Below, one piece after another: positions 41,522-49,397 of a stretch of 49,397 bases of DNA. Made by a program: the position numbers and the translations under genes. Within the stretch, counting starts at the first letter, position 1. Each line of letters opens with the position of its first letter. The stretch comes from Seleniivibrio woodruffii (GTDB lineage: Bacteria; Chrysiogenota; Deferribacteres; Deferribacterales; Geovibrionaceae), in assembly GCF_029267515.1 (NCBI RefSeq), contig NZ_JAJUIS010000011.1, positions 1 to 49,397 of the forward strand, in the 5' to 3' direction. A model generated the notes under the pieces. The model made no database searches and was not told where the DNA came from. It saw only the letters and a program-made list of their open reading frames with translations.

Positions 41522-42727
41522 CTAAAGTTCCCGTCGGGCGAAGGCGCGCACGCCTGCCACTCTGCCCTGAAAATCGCCCGCCTCCATCACCTTCACAACT
41601 TCGGCAAGCTCGGTAGGAATATCTATACCCTGCGGGCATTTTTCCACACATTCGCCGCACTGCACACACTGGGAAGCAAAGCCTGTGTTCGGATGCTCCG
41701 CAAACGCCTCTCCGGTCTGCACCGCATACCGGAACAGAGCTGCGTTGGGGTCGTTAAATATGAACATATTGTTGTAATGCTCGAAACATACCGGTATCTT
41801 CACACCAACCGGACACGGCAGGCAGTATTCGCAGGCTGTGCAGTTCACCTTTATCAGCTTTTTGAACTCACCTTCAGCCCTATCCATTATCTCAAGCTCT
41901 TTATTCGTCAGTGACAGCGGCTCCGCCTCTGAAGCTATTCTTATATTCTCGTCAATGTGAGCCTCCTCGTTCATGCCGGAGAGTATCACTCCCACCTCAG
42001 GATGGTTCCACACCCAGCGCAGTGCCCATTCAACGGGTGTACGCTTCGTTTCGGCAGTGTCGAACACCGCCTGAACAGCCTCAGGCTGCTGCGCACTTCC
42101 GAGACTTCCGCCTCGCAGAGGCTCCATTATCACTATGCCCATATTTTTTGACGCGGCGTATTTGAGACCCGCAAGCCCCGCCTGAAAATCCCTGTCCAGA
42201 TAGTTGAACTGTATCTGGCAGAAATCGAAATTGTATGAATCAACTATGGGCTTGAACTCGTCCGGCGCACTGTGGAACGAAAAACCCACCCTGCGCACGC
42301 GTCCGTCCGCTTTTATTCTGTCCATGAAATCCGTTATGCCCATCTCCAGCATTTTTTTCCATGTGTCCCAGCCGAGACTGTGCATAAGGTAATAGTCGAT
42401 ATGATCCGTTTCCAGCCTCTCAAGCTGTGTGTTAAGATACTTTTCCATATCATCCGGTGTCTTCACCAGCCAGCAGGGAAGTTTTGTGGCAAGAAAGACC
42501 TTTTCGCGGTATCCGTCTTTCAGCGCCCTGCCGACGAACGGTTCGCTTGCACCGAAGTGATAAGGCCATGCCGTATCCACATAGTTAACGCCTCTGTCTA
42601 TCGCACCGCGAAGCTGCGCCGTTGCGCGCTCTTCGTCTATCTGTCCGTCCTTCATGGGAAGACGCATACACCCGAACCCAAGAATTGAGAGTTCGTCCCC
42701 CGTTTTCGGCATTTTCCTGTAAAGCAT
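41522..42727 (-). CDS. Aldo/keto reductase with C-terminal 4Fe-4S domain
   Basis: 401 residues. The N-terminal 280 residues form the aldo/keto reductase barrel (L-G-F-G-C-M-R-L-P; N-Y-V-D-T-A-W-P-Y with the Asp/Tyr pair; K-L-P-C-W with the active Lys region). The C-terminal part has two ferredoxin-like clusters, C-T-A-C-E-Y-C-L-P-C-P and C-V-Q-C-G-E-C-V-E-K-C-P. Family members reduce carbonyls or act as electron-bifurcating partners; the substrate is unknown. GGAGG precedes the ATG. It is divergent from an AraC regulator, an arrangement like yqhC with yqhD/dkgA in E. coli, which suggests aldehyde-responsive control. Confidence 0.9.
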   Translation of the reverse strand: MLYRKMPKTGDELSILGFGCMRLPMKDGQIDEERATAQLRGAIDRGVNYVDTAWPYHFGASEPFVGRALKDGYREKVFLATKLPCWLVKTPDDMEKYLNTQLERLETDHIDYYLMHSLGWDTWKKMLEMGITDFMDRIKADGRVRRVGFSFHSAPDEFKPIVDSYNFDFCQIQFNYLDRDFQAGLAGLKYAASKNMGIVIMEPLRGGSLGSAQQPEAVQAVFDTAETKRTPVEWALRWVWNHPEVGVILSGMNEEAHIDENIRIASEAEPLSLTNKELEIMDRAEGEFKKLIKVNCTACEYCLPCPVGVKIPVCFEHYNNMFIFNDPNAALFRYAVQTGEAFAEHPNTGFASQCVQCGECVEKCPQGIDIPTELAEVVKVMEAGDFQGRVAGVRAFARREL

Positions 42728-42874
42728 CGCGAAACCTCCGTAATAAAAACTATGCTGTCAGAATATACTTTATAATACCATCGACAATACTCATTCCTGC
42801 CTTTTTCTTGCCTGTTTCTGCAAAAGGCTGGAATATTGCAGAGAATTGAATTATTCATAACAGCGGAGGAGAGA

Positions 42875-43750
42875 ATGCAGAATACTATGACGGAGCTTCT
42901 GAAACAGTTTACGCTGAAACCCGGCGTGACACATTCGCCGCTGCCGGAGGTGCGCTTCATCCGCACTGACCATTCCGTGCGGAAAACGCCCCTTGTCTAT
43001 GAGCCGAACATCTTCATTCTGGCACAGGGGAGCAAACGCGTGTATATGGGCGAGGAAGTTCTCCATTACGACCCGAACCACTACCTTGTGATGTCCGTTC
43101 CGCTGCCTTTGGAATGCGAAACCGACGCATCGCCTGAAAAACCTCTGCTTGGCATATCCATCAAGGTTGACCCTGCGACAGTCGGCGAGCTGCTTCTGGA
43201 CATGGATTCGGAAATAGGCTATCAGCAGAGCTTTGCGGGCGCTTTCTCCGGAGTTCTGACAGGCGAGATGACCGACGCCGCCGTGCGTCTTCTCAGGTGC
43301 ATAGCTTCCGAGAGGGACTGCCGCATCTTAGGTCCGCAGATCGTGCGGGAGATAATCTACCGCATCCTCTGCACAAGTCAGGGCGCGGCACTGCGTGCGC
43401 TCGCCGTGCGCCACAGCAACTTCAGCCAGATTGCAAAGGTTCTGCGCAGGATGCAGACGGAGTTCGACAGCGAGTTCAGTATGGACGTGCTCGCCAGAGA
43501 GGCAAATATGAGCCTTTCCGCGTTCCATCACAATTTTAAGGCGGTAACGTCCACCTCGCCCCTGCAATATCTGAAAAGCATACGGCTGCACAAGGCGCGG
43601 CTGATGATGATTCAGGATGGAATGAACGCCAGCGACGCTTCCGGCAGAGTGGGATATGCCAGCCCGTCACAGTTCAGCAGAGATTTTAAAAAGCTCTTCG
43701 GCAGAACGCCTGCCAGCGAATCGAAAGAGATGAGAACCGGATTAAACTGA
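42875..43750 (+). CDS. AraC-family regulator with AraC_N cupin domain
   Basis: 291 residues from the ATG at 42875, which has GGAGG five bases upstream; the longer frame to 42836 would start with TTG and lacks an SD. The N-terminal domain (F-I-L-A-Q-G-S-K-R-V-Y-M-G; Y-L-V-M-S-V-P-L-P) is of the AraC_N type. The C-terminal double HTH contains M-S-L-S-A-F-H-H-N-F-K-A-V-T and V-G-Y-A-S-P-S-Q-F-S-R-D-F-K-K-L-F-G. It probably regulates the divergent aldo/keto reductase and the MFS gene that follows within eight bases. Confidence 0.9.
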   Translation: MQNTMTELLKQFTLKPGVTHSPLPEVRFIRTDHSVRKTPLVYEPNIFILAQGSKRVYMGEEVLHYDPNHYLVMSVPLPLECETDASPEKPLLGISIKVDPATVGELLLDMDSEIGYQQSFAGAFSGVLTGEMTDAAVRLLRCIASERDCRILGPQIVREIIYRILCTSQGAALRALAVRHSNFSQIAKVLRRMQTEFDSEFSMDVLAREANMSLSAFHHNFKAVTSTSPLQYLKSIRLHKARLMMIQDGMNASDASGRVGYASPSQFSRDFKKLFGRTPASESKEMRTGLN

Positions 43751-43757
43751 TTTATTG

Positions 43758-44954
43758 GTGAAAAAAGTGAAAAAACAGACCTTTTCCGCATCAATCGTGA
43801 TGCTTCTTGCCGCTTCATGCGGTCTTATCGTGGCAAATCTTTACTATGCGCAGCCGCTGGTTGCGCTGATATCAAAAGACCTGAACATGGCTCCAGCCGC
43901 AGCGGGGCTGCTTGTTACAATGTCACAGGCGGGCTACGGGCTTGGGCTTCTGTTCGTCGTTCCCACGGGGGATATGTTCGAGAGCAGAAAACTCATAATA
44001 GCCATAACCTCCCTTGGGATAATCTCCCTTCTGGGCGCGGCCTTCGCACAGAACTCCGCGCAGTTCATCGCCGCATCCCTTCTGATAGGCATAGGCTCGG
44101 TGGCTGTGCAGATAATTATCCCCTATGCCGCGGGAATAGCCCCGCAGGAGATACAGGGACGGGTTGTCGGATATGTCATGAGCGGTCTGCTGCTGGGTGT
44201 TATGCTGGCAAGACCCCTCGCCAGCATCGTTACGGAGCTGACCTCATGGCACTATATTTTCGTGATTTCCGCCGTTATACTGACACTGCTGATGGCGGTG
44301 CTCTATAAGATGATGCCGGAGCGCAAGCCCACAGCTACAATGAGCTATGGGACACTGCTTTCCTCCATGGGCAAAATGTTTCTGACTATGCCTGTCCTGC
44401 GCCGCAGGGCGGTATATCAGGCGGCGCTGTTCAGCGCTTTCAGCCTTTTCTGGACTGTGGTTCCCATGTATTTCATGGGCGACGCATACGGCATGACGCA
44501 GGGGCATATAGCGATATTCGGTCTTGTGGGGGCGGCAGGCGTGATAGCGGCACCCATAGGCGGTCGGATAGCCGACAAAGGCGTTACGAAGTTTAAATCG
44601 GCAATGGCGATACTCACGGCGGCATTCGGGCTGTTTCTGCCGCACCTTGCGGGAGGACGCGGAACGGCGGAAGCGCTTCTGTTGGCGGCGTGTGCTGTTG
44701 TTCTGGATTTCGGCGCTATAGCCAGTCAGGTCATGGGGCAGAGGGTGATATTTTCTCTGGGGGCACAGTACAGAAGCCGCGTTAACGGCGTTTATATGGC
44801 AGCGTTCTTCGCAGGCGGCGCGGCAGGTTCGGCTCTCGGCGGATACGTCTACGCATCATACGGCTTCTATGCCGCCATGTGGACAGGTTTCGCACTGCCG
44901 GTTCTTGCTTTCCTGTATCTGCTGACAGAACCCAAGGGACTGTATAATAAATAA
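43758..44954 (+). CDS. MFS transporter, DHA1 type
   Basis: About 399 residues with twelve hydrophobic segments. Phrases A-N-L-Y-Y-A-Q-P-L-V-A and P-T-G-D-M-F-E-S-R-K-L-I are typical of the DHA1 drug or sugar efflux group. The start is uncertain: TTG 43755 and GTG 43758 adjoin, no SD is visible, and translation may be coupled to the AraC gene. Given its partners, it may export an aldehyde-related or toxic compound. Confidence 0.88.
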   Translation: MKKVKKQTFSASIVMLLAASCGLIVANLYYAQPLVALISKDLNMAPAAAGLLVTMSQAGYGLGLLFVVPTGDMFESRKLIIAITSLGIISLLGAAFAQNSAQFIAASLLIGIGSVAVQIIIPYAAGIAPQEIQGRVVGYVMSGLLLGVMLARPLASIVTELTSWHYIFVISAVILTLLMAVLYKMMPERKPTATMSYGTLLSSMGKMFLTMPVLRRRAVYQAALFSAFSLFWTVVPMYFMGDAYGMTQGHIAIFGLVGAAGVIAAPIGGRIADKGVTKFKSAMAILTAAFGLFLPHLAGGRGTAEALLLAACAVVLDFGAIASQVMGQRVIFSLGAQYRSRVNGVYMAAFFAGGAAGSALGGYVYASYGFYAAMWTGFALPVLAFLYLLTEPKGLYNK

Positions 44955-44977
44955 CAATTGAAAGAATTTGCAGATAA

Positions 44978-45003
44978 AACAGCCCCGCTCCGGCGGGGCT
45001 GTT
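44978..45003. terminator. Hairpin terminator after the MFS gene
   Basis: Perfect 11-bp stem AACAGCCCCGC/GCGGGGCTGTT (44978-44988/44993-45003), loop TCCG. The T-rich tail is weak. Confidence 0.8.
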
Positions 45004-45019
45004 CAGTTATACTATCTTC

Positions 45020-45148
45020 AATTTGGTGGTAAGATACTAGCAGTGCAAGGAAGATTTGCCAAGTGGACTGCGAGCATACAGATTAAGTATGTGAGCAGTT
45101 CCGAGGAAAATCTGACGCCGCAATGCGAAGTATATGACCGCCAATATT
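45020..45148. repeat. Long imperfect inverted repeat (MITE-like or structured RNA element)
   Basis: The left arm from 45020 (AATTTGGTGGTAAGATACT, then GCAGTGCA, then AGATTTGCC) pairs with the right arm to 45148, whose reverse complement reads AATATTGGCGGTCATATACT, GCATTGCG, AGATTTTCC. A central hairpin lies at 45068-45098 (CTGC/GCAG and CATAC/GTATG). No coding potential was seen. The right arm reaches the stop codon of the CBS-ACT gene. The pattern recalls dispersed palindromic intergenic repeats of Deltaproteobacteria-like genomes, from memory only. Confidence 0.75.
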
Positions 45149-45791
45149 ACCCTCTGAAAAGAATTTCTGCGTCAGGATAAGTCTTCATAACTTCCGCGCA
45201 CATTGCCTCGCCGTCACCATTCCCGCGCGACCGTATAACGACCTTTCTCATCCCGTCCGGCGCTATGTGTCCGCTGAGGATACTCTCTATCCCGAAGCCG
45301 TGGGCGCGTACAATGTTCGCCGCCTCTTTTATGCTTCCTGAACGGTCTTCAAGGATAAAGGTTATCCTGTAACCCTTTTTGTTGCCGCCTGTAATGTCTA
45401 TCATCGCTTTAAAGATATCTTTATCGGAGATTATCCCCACAAGCACCCCGTTCTCAACAACAGGCAGACAGCCGATTCCCTTCTCAAGCATCAGCATAGC
45501 CGCCTCTTCGATGGGGAGCTGCGGTGCACATACGATGACCTCATGCTTCAAAACATCGGTTATCTTTGTGTTTTCAAGAAGATAGTTCAGCTCAAAAACG
45601 TCCAGGCTCGTTCCCTTTGACGGTAGATACTCTTTCAGCATCCTGTCGGAAACCAGCCCTGTCACCTTTCCGTGATCCATCACCGGAACGTGTTTTATGT
45701 TCATTGCGCGCATCAGTCTGACAGCCGCAACAACTCCGTCCTTTATATCAACAGTGTGAACCGTATGGGTCATCCAGTCTTTAACGTACAT
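45147..45791 (-). CDS. CBS-pair and ACT-domain protein
   Basis: 214 residues: two CBS motifs (about 1-65 with V-K-D-W-M-T and H-V-P-V-M-D; about 77-130 with G-C-L-P-V-V-E-N-G-V-L-V-G-I-I-S-D-K-D), then an ACT-like domain (about 138-212, F-I-L-E-D-R-S-G-S-I-K-E-A). AcuB-like layout. CBS pairs bind adenine nucleotides and ACT domains bind amino acids. As last gene of the second liv operon, 15 bp after livF, it could couple energy state and amino acid level to transport or metabolism (inference). Confidence 0.88.
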   Translation of the reverse strand: MYVKDWMTHTVHTVDIKDGVVAAVRLMRAMNIKHVPVMDHGKVTGLVSDRMLKEYLPSKGTSLDVFELNYLLENTKITDVLKHEVIVCAPQLPIEEAAMLMLEKGIGCLPVVENGVLVGIISDKDIFKAMIDITGGNKKGYRITFILEDRSGSIKEAANIVRAHGFGIESILSGHIAPDGMRKVVIRSRGNGDGEAMCAEVMKTYPDAEILFRG

Positions 45792-45806
45792 ATTACGCCT
45801 CCGCTT

Positions 45807-46511
<705 letters not shown>

Positions 46512-46512
46512 C

Positions 46513-47226
46513 CTACGCCTCCCCCAGATACGCTTCGATAACCTGCTGGTTGTGCCGTATCTCGTCCGGCGTTCCCTCGGCTATCTTCTGTCCGTATGTC
46601 AGCACCACTATTCTGTCGGATATGGACATGATAACCTTCATATGGTGCTCGATTATCATAACCGTGATGCCGCTCTTTTTTATGTTGCGGATAATCTCTA
46701 TGGACTTATCCAACTCTGCGGGGTTCAGCCCCGCAAAGGACTCGTCCAGCAGCAGAAGTTTTGGTCTGGTGGCAAGCGCGCGCGCTATCTCAAGGCGTTT
46801 GCGTTTGCCCAGCGGCAGCCCTTTTGACAGTGTTTCCCTGTCTTCGTAAAGGTCGGTGAATTTAAGCACCTCAGTTGCTATCTTCTCCGCGTCCGCCTTG
46901 TTCTTTGCCCGCAGGAAAGCAGAAGCCAGAACGTTGTCGAAAACGCTGAGTCTGCGCAGGGGACGCACTATCTGGAAGGTGCGCGCCATGCCCGCCTTGC
47001 ATATCTCATGGGGCTTTCTCCCCGCTATGGATTTGCCGTTCATGATTATATCGCCTTTGGAAGGCTTATAGAATCCGTTGATAACGTTGAACAGAGTGGT
47101 CTTCCCCGCTCCGTTTGGTCCTATTATGCCGAGTATCTCGTTCTCGTTCACGTCGAAACTGACTCCGGAAACGGCAGCCAGTCCGCCGAAGAATTTTGAT
47201 ACGTCCTTAACCTGTAAAAGACTCAT
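46513..47226 (-). CDS. livG: Branched-chain-type ABC transporter ATPase LivG (second set)
   Basis: 237 residues with Walker A G-P-N-G-A-G-K-T-T, a LivG-type degenerate signature (L-P-L-G-K-R-K-R-L-E) and Walker B L-L-L-D-E-S-F-A-G-L. It overlaps livM by four bases (ATGA). Confidence 0.92.
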   Translation of the reverse strand: MSLLQVKDVSKFFGGLAAVSGVSFDVNENEILGIIGPNGAGKTTLFNVINGFYKPSKGDIIMNGKSIAGRKPHEICKAGMARTFQIVRPLRRLSVFDNVLASAFLRAKNKADAEKIATEVLKFTDLYEDRETLSKGLPLGKRKRLEIARALATRPKLLLLDESFAGLNPAELDKSIEIIRNIKKSGITVMIIEHHMKVIMSISDRIVVLTYGQKIAEGTPDEIRHNQQVIEAYLGEA

Positions 47227-48164
47227 GCTCTCACCCTCCCCAGACCAAAGAATCGTTTGATCTTACCGAAATCGCCGACAATGCCGTTGGGCAGGAAGAT
47301 GATTATAAATATCAGCAGCAGACCGAAAATAGCCTGATGGAGCGCGCCGAGACTGCCTATTGAGCGCACCGCCTCCTGAAGCATTACCATGATCACAGCG
47401 CCGACAAACGGTCCCCACTGGGTCGCAACGCCGCCCACCATTACTATCATGATTGTAATAATGGAAACGTCGTGAAGCGCAAACACTATATGCGGGTCGA
47501 TATAGCCCATATAGTTCATATAGAATGCGCCGGCAACGCCGGTTATCATGCCGCTGACCACAAGCGCTATGGTCTTGTAGAGCGTCGTATTTATTCCGAG
47601 TGAATCCGCCGCGTCCTGATCTTCGCGTATCGCCACGAAGAAATAACCCAGCTTCGAGCCGATCAGATATTTCATAAGCAGAAAGGTCGCAACGGCTATC
47701 ACAAGGATTATGTAATAATACGGTTCCTTGCTGACCCAGAGCCTTTTCTGAAGCATGATACCCAGAGTGCCGTTAGTGAGCCATTCCATGTTCTCAGCAC
47801 TTACCCTGAAAACTTCGCCGGATGCCAAGGTTGCCAGTGCGAAGAAAGGACCGCGGAGCCTGAGGACTATCAGACCGATAATGAAGGCAAAGACACCGAC
47901 CACAAGCACGCTGAGAGGCAGCCCCAGCCATGGGGAAGCACCCGCCTTGCTGTAAAGTATTCCGGCAGTGTATGCGCCAATGCCGAAGAACGCCGCATGA
48001 CCGAAAGAAACCTGTCCGCAGTAGCCGGAAAGCAGGTTCCACGACATACCAATAGTCGCCCACATGAGGAGCAGAATGAAAATGTGCATAACGTAGGTGC
48101 TGAAACCCAGAAGGGGAAGCACCAGAAGCACCGCCAGAGTTATGAGTGGATAGAATTTTTTCAT
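47223..48164 (-). CDS. livM: Branched-chain-type ABC transporter permease LivM (second set)
   Basis: 313 residues with multiple transmembrane segments and LivM phrases W-N-L-L-S-G-Y-C-G-Q-V-S-F-G-H-A-A-F and A-A-D-S-L-G-I-N-T. It overlaps livH by four bases, so the genes are tightly coupled. Confidence 0.92.
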   Translation of the reverse strand: MKKFYPLITLAVLLVLPLLGFSTYVMHIFILLLMWATIGMSWNLLSGYCGQVSFGHAAFFGIGAYTAGILYSKAGASPWLGLPLSVLVVGVFAFIIGLIVLRLRGPFFALATLASGEVFRVSAENMEWLTNGTLGIMLQKRLWVSKEPYYYIILVIAVATFLLMKYLIGSKLGYFFVAIREDQDAADSLGINTTLYKTIALVVSGMITGVAGAFYMNYMGYIDPHIVFALHDVSIITIMIVMVGGVATQWGPFVGAVIMVMLQEAVRSIGSLGALHQAIFGLLLIFIIIFLPNGIVGDFGKIKRFFGLGRVRA

Positions 48165-49084
48165 TTTCCAAACCTCCGGCTTTTAAGGAGAGAGGCGATA
48201 CCGCCCGGCAGGAATACAAGCGCAGCTATGAAAATGGCAAATCTGCCCACAGGCGCCCAACCCATACCTATGTAAGTTGAAGTCATGGACTCGAAAACAC
48301 CCAGTATCAGACCGCCGATGATGGCGCCGATGTTTGAGCCGAGACCTCCGAGAATTGTTATAACAAAAGCTATAAGAGTAAACTGACCGCCCAGTGCCGG
48401 ATAGAGATAGTAAAGCGGGATAAACAGACAGCCCGCCGCCGCAACTATGGCGGAACCAAGCCCGAAGCTGAACGCCCGCACCCTGTTAACGTTTATGCCC
48501 ATGAGTATAGCGGCATCACTGTCCTGCGACGTGGCGCGTATCTGCTTGCCGATATCCGTGCGGCTGAGGAAAAACCACAGTGCAAGGGTGATAAGCACCG
48601 AAAACACGAAAGAAACAGCCCAAAGCAGAGATATTGAAAGCTCTATGGGGCTGTTCTGCCAGAAATCCGACAGATACCATGTCACAGAAGCGTAATCAAC
48701 AGGGGTTGACCTGTAGTCGGACTTGAAAAACACCGTGGCAAGGCTCGCCAGAACCATGCCTATGCCCACTGTCAGAATAACCTGATTTTCAGGCAGAATA
48801 GATTCCACCTTTATTACGGGGGTTATCAGATATTTCTGTATCAGCACGCCCAGAATGAACAGCGCAGGTGACGCTATAAACACCGCAACATACGGATCCA
48901 CACCCATAAGGGTGAAAAGCCAGTACGCAATGTACATAGCCACCATCATCAGTTCACCGTGGGCAAGGTTTATTATCTTCATAACGCCCATGATAAGAGT
49001 CATTCCGAGACCTATAAGAGCATATAGTCCGCCAAGGAGAAGCCCCGAAACCAGCGTTTGTAGAAAGACCTCAAGTTGAACCAC
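48161..49084 (-). CDS. livH: Branched-chain-type ABC transporter permease LivH (second set)
   Basis: 307 residues from a GTG at 49084, chosen because AAGGAG lies six bases upstream. The longer frame to 49210 runs into the 139-bp tandem repeat and is not credible as coding. Family phrases are G-L-G-M-T-L-I-M-G-V-M-K-I-I-N-L-A-H-G-E-L and R-A-T-S-Q-D-S-D-A-A-I-L-M-G-I-N. No substrate-binding protein gene is present in this operon within the window; it may lie beyond the repeats. Confidence 0.9.
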   Translation of the reverse strand: MVQLEVFLQTLVSGLLLGGLYALIGLGMTLIMGVMKIINLAHGELMMVAMYIAYWLFTLMGVDPYVAVFIASPALFILGVLIQKYLITPVIKVESILPENQVILTVGIGMVLASLATVFFKSDYRSTPVDYASVTWYLSDFWQNSPIELSISLLWAVSFVFSVLITLALWFFLSRTDIGKQIRATSQDSDAAILMGINVNRVRAFSFGLGSAIVAAAGCLFIPLYYLYPALGGQFTLIAFVITILGGLGSNIGAIIGGLILGVFESMTSTYIGMGWAPVGRFAIFIAALVFLPGGIASLLKSRRFGK

Positions 49085-49100
49085 CAGAAGCTCCTTAATT

Positions 49101-49397
49101 ATATTTTTAAAAAAATGACGTCGTGTCATTTTTTTACTAACGCAAAGCTCAGATAAACTACGCTTTGCTCTCACTACGCATGTTTTCATCCATAAATCGG
49201 CTGAAAACATTCTCCGTGGGACACTTCCTGTGTCCTCGTATATTTTTAAAAAAATGACTTCGTGTCATTTTTTTACTAACGCAAAGCTCAGATAAACTAC
49301 GCTTTGCTCTCACTACGCATGTTTTCATCCATAAATCGGCTGAAAACATTCTCCGTGGGACACTTCCTGTGTCCTCGTATATTTTTAAAAAAATGAC
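49101..49397. repeat. 139-bp tandem repeat with four hairpins per unit
   Basis: Units start at 49101, 49240 and 49379 (cut by the window end), a period of exactly 139 bp. The full copies differ at about one base (49120 G against T). Each unit holds four consecutive stem-loops. In copy 1 they are A7-TGAC/GTCA-T7 (49109-49135), GCAAAGC/GCTTTGC (49142-49168), ATGTTTTCA/TGAAAACAT (49180-49210) and GGACAC/GTGTCC (49219-49235). The first works as a terminator on either strand. A short minus-strand frame with SD GGAG (starting M-F-S-A-D-L-W) recurs in each unit, but 139 is not a multiple of three. The units occupy the whole 313-bp stretch upstream of livH. Confidence 0.9.

Noticed and set aside
44226-44240. 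TGGCAC-N5-TTTC as a sigma-54 promoter on the plus strand
   Set aside because: It lies inside the MFS coding region, lacks the invariant GC of the -12 element and has no gene start downstream.
49101-49397. CRISPR array or small repeated protein gene in the 139-bp repeats
   Set aside because: Units abut without unique spacers, so it is not CRISPR. The recurring M-F-S-A-D-L-W frame shifts between units because 139 is not a multiple of three, and the DNA is dominated by hairpins.

Overview
The window reads as a chromosomal stretch of a Gram-negative, respiratory or anaerobic bacterium. The signs are many lipoproteins, RND and EmrAB-type tripartite exporters, Fe-S proteins, a radical SAM enzyme, sigma-54 regulation and a kinase of the H-Q-W-R-Q-P-L-N type. 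Gene content and style are compatible with Deferribacterota (Geovibrio/Denitrovibrio/Seleniivibrio-like), but that placement is inference and a database search would be needed. No phage, IS element, CRISPR array, rRNA or tRNA was seen. Genes are densely packed and mostly in operons.

Layout. 1-270: 3' part of tmRNA and its terminator. 344-3805 (-): a Tat-exported metallophosphoesterase lipoprotein and an AgrC/LytTR two-component pair. 4027-5841 (+): a lipoprotein with a collagen-like stalk and a choice-of-anchor I domain. 5890-7435 (+): a hipBA module behind three operators spaced exactly 50 bp apart. 7481-19073 (-): a catabolic and uptake locus containing a dCache histidine kinase, an NtrC-type regulator, an aldehyde dehydrogenase, a GABA-type aminotransferase and a complete Liv-type ABC importer. 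19284-25755: azoreductase, outer-membrane factor, EmrA and EmrB (-), divergent from a GAF/sigma-54 activator (+). 25765-31697: a metal-chelate or corrinoid-type ABC system with unusual fusions (radical SAM + binding-protein lobe; ATPase + binding protein). 31833-37314 (+): an RND pump and an Fe-S protein. 37318-41410 (-): two CsgG/LpoB-like lipoproteins and a split YcgQ/YcgR-type permease. 41522-44954: Fe-S aldo/keto reductase, AraC regulator and MFS exporter. 45147-49084 (-): a second Liv operon with a CBS-ACT protein. 49101-end: a 139-bp tandem repeat.

How the genes work together. Four perfect sigma-54 promoters (TGGCAC-N5-TTGC) drive the aldehyde dehydrogenase, the aminotransferase (probably with the Liv genes), the kinase-regulator pair and the azoreductase-efflux operon. 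The first two share an upstream palindrome GTCAA-N6-TTGAC, the likely site of the neighbouring NtrC-type regulator. The kinase sensor carries the amino-acid-binding residue pattern of dCache receptors, so I infer that an external amino acid (perhaps GABA or another omega-amino acid) switches on its own uptake and breakdown. The efflux operon has a different upstream palindrome (AACGA-N4-TCGTT), probably the site of the divergent GAF activator.

The best candidate for an undescribed system is 25765-31697. Three paralogous class III substrate-binding modules occur there. One is an ordinary exported protein. One is fused without a signal peptide to the transporter ATPase. One is a partial lobe fused to a cytoplasmic radical SAM enzyme. 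This suggests hand-over of an imported metal complex or cofactor inside the cell to a radical enzyme.
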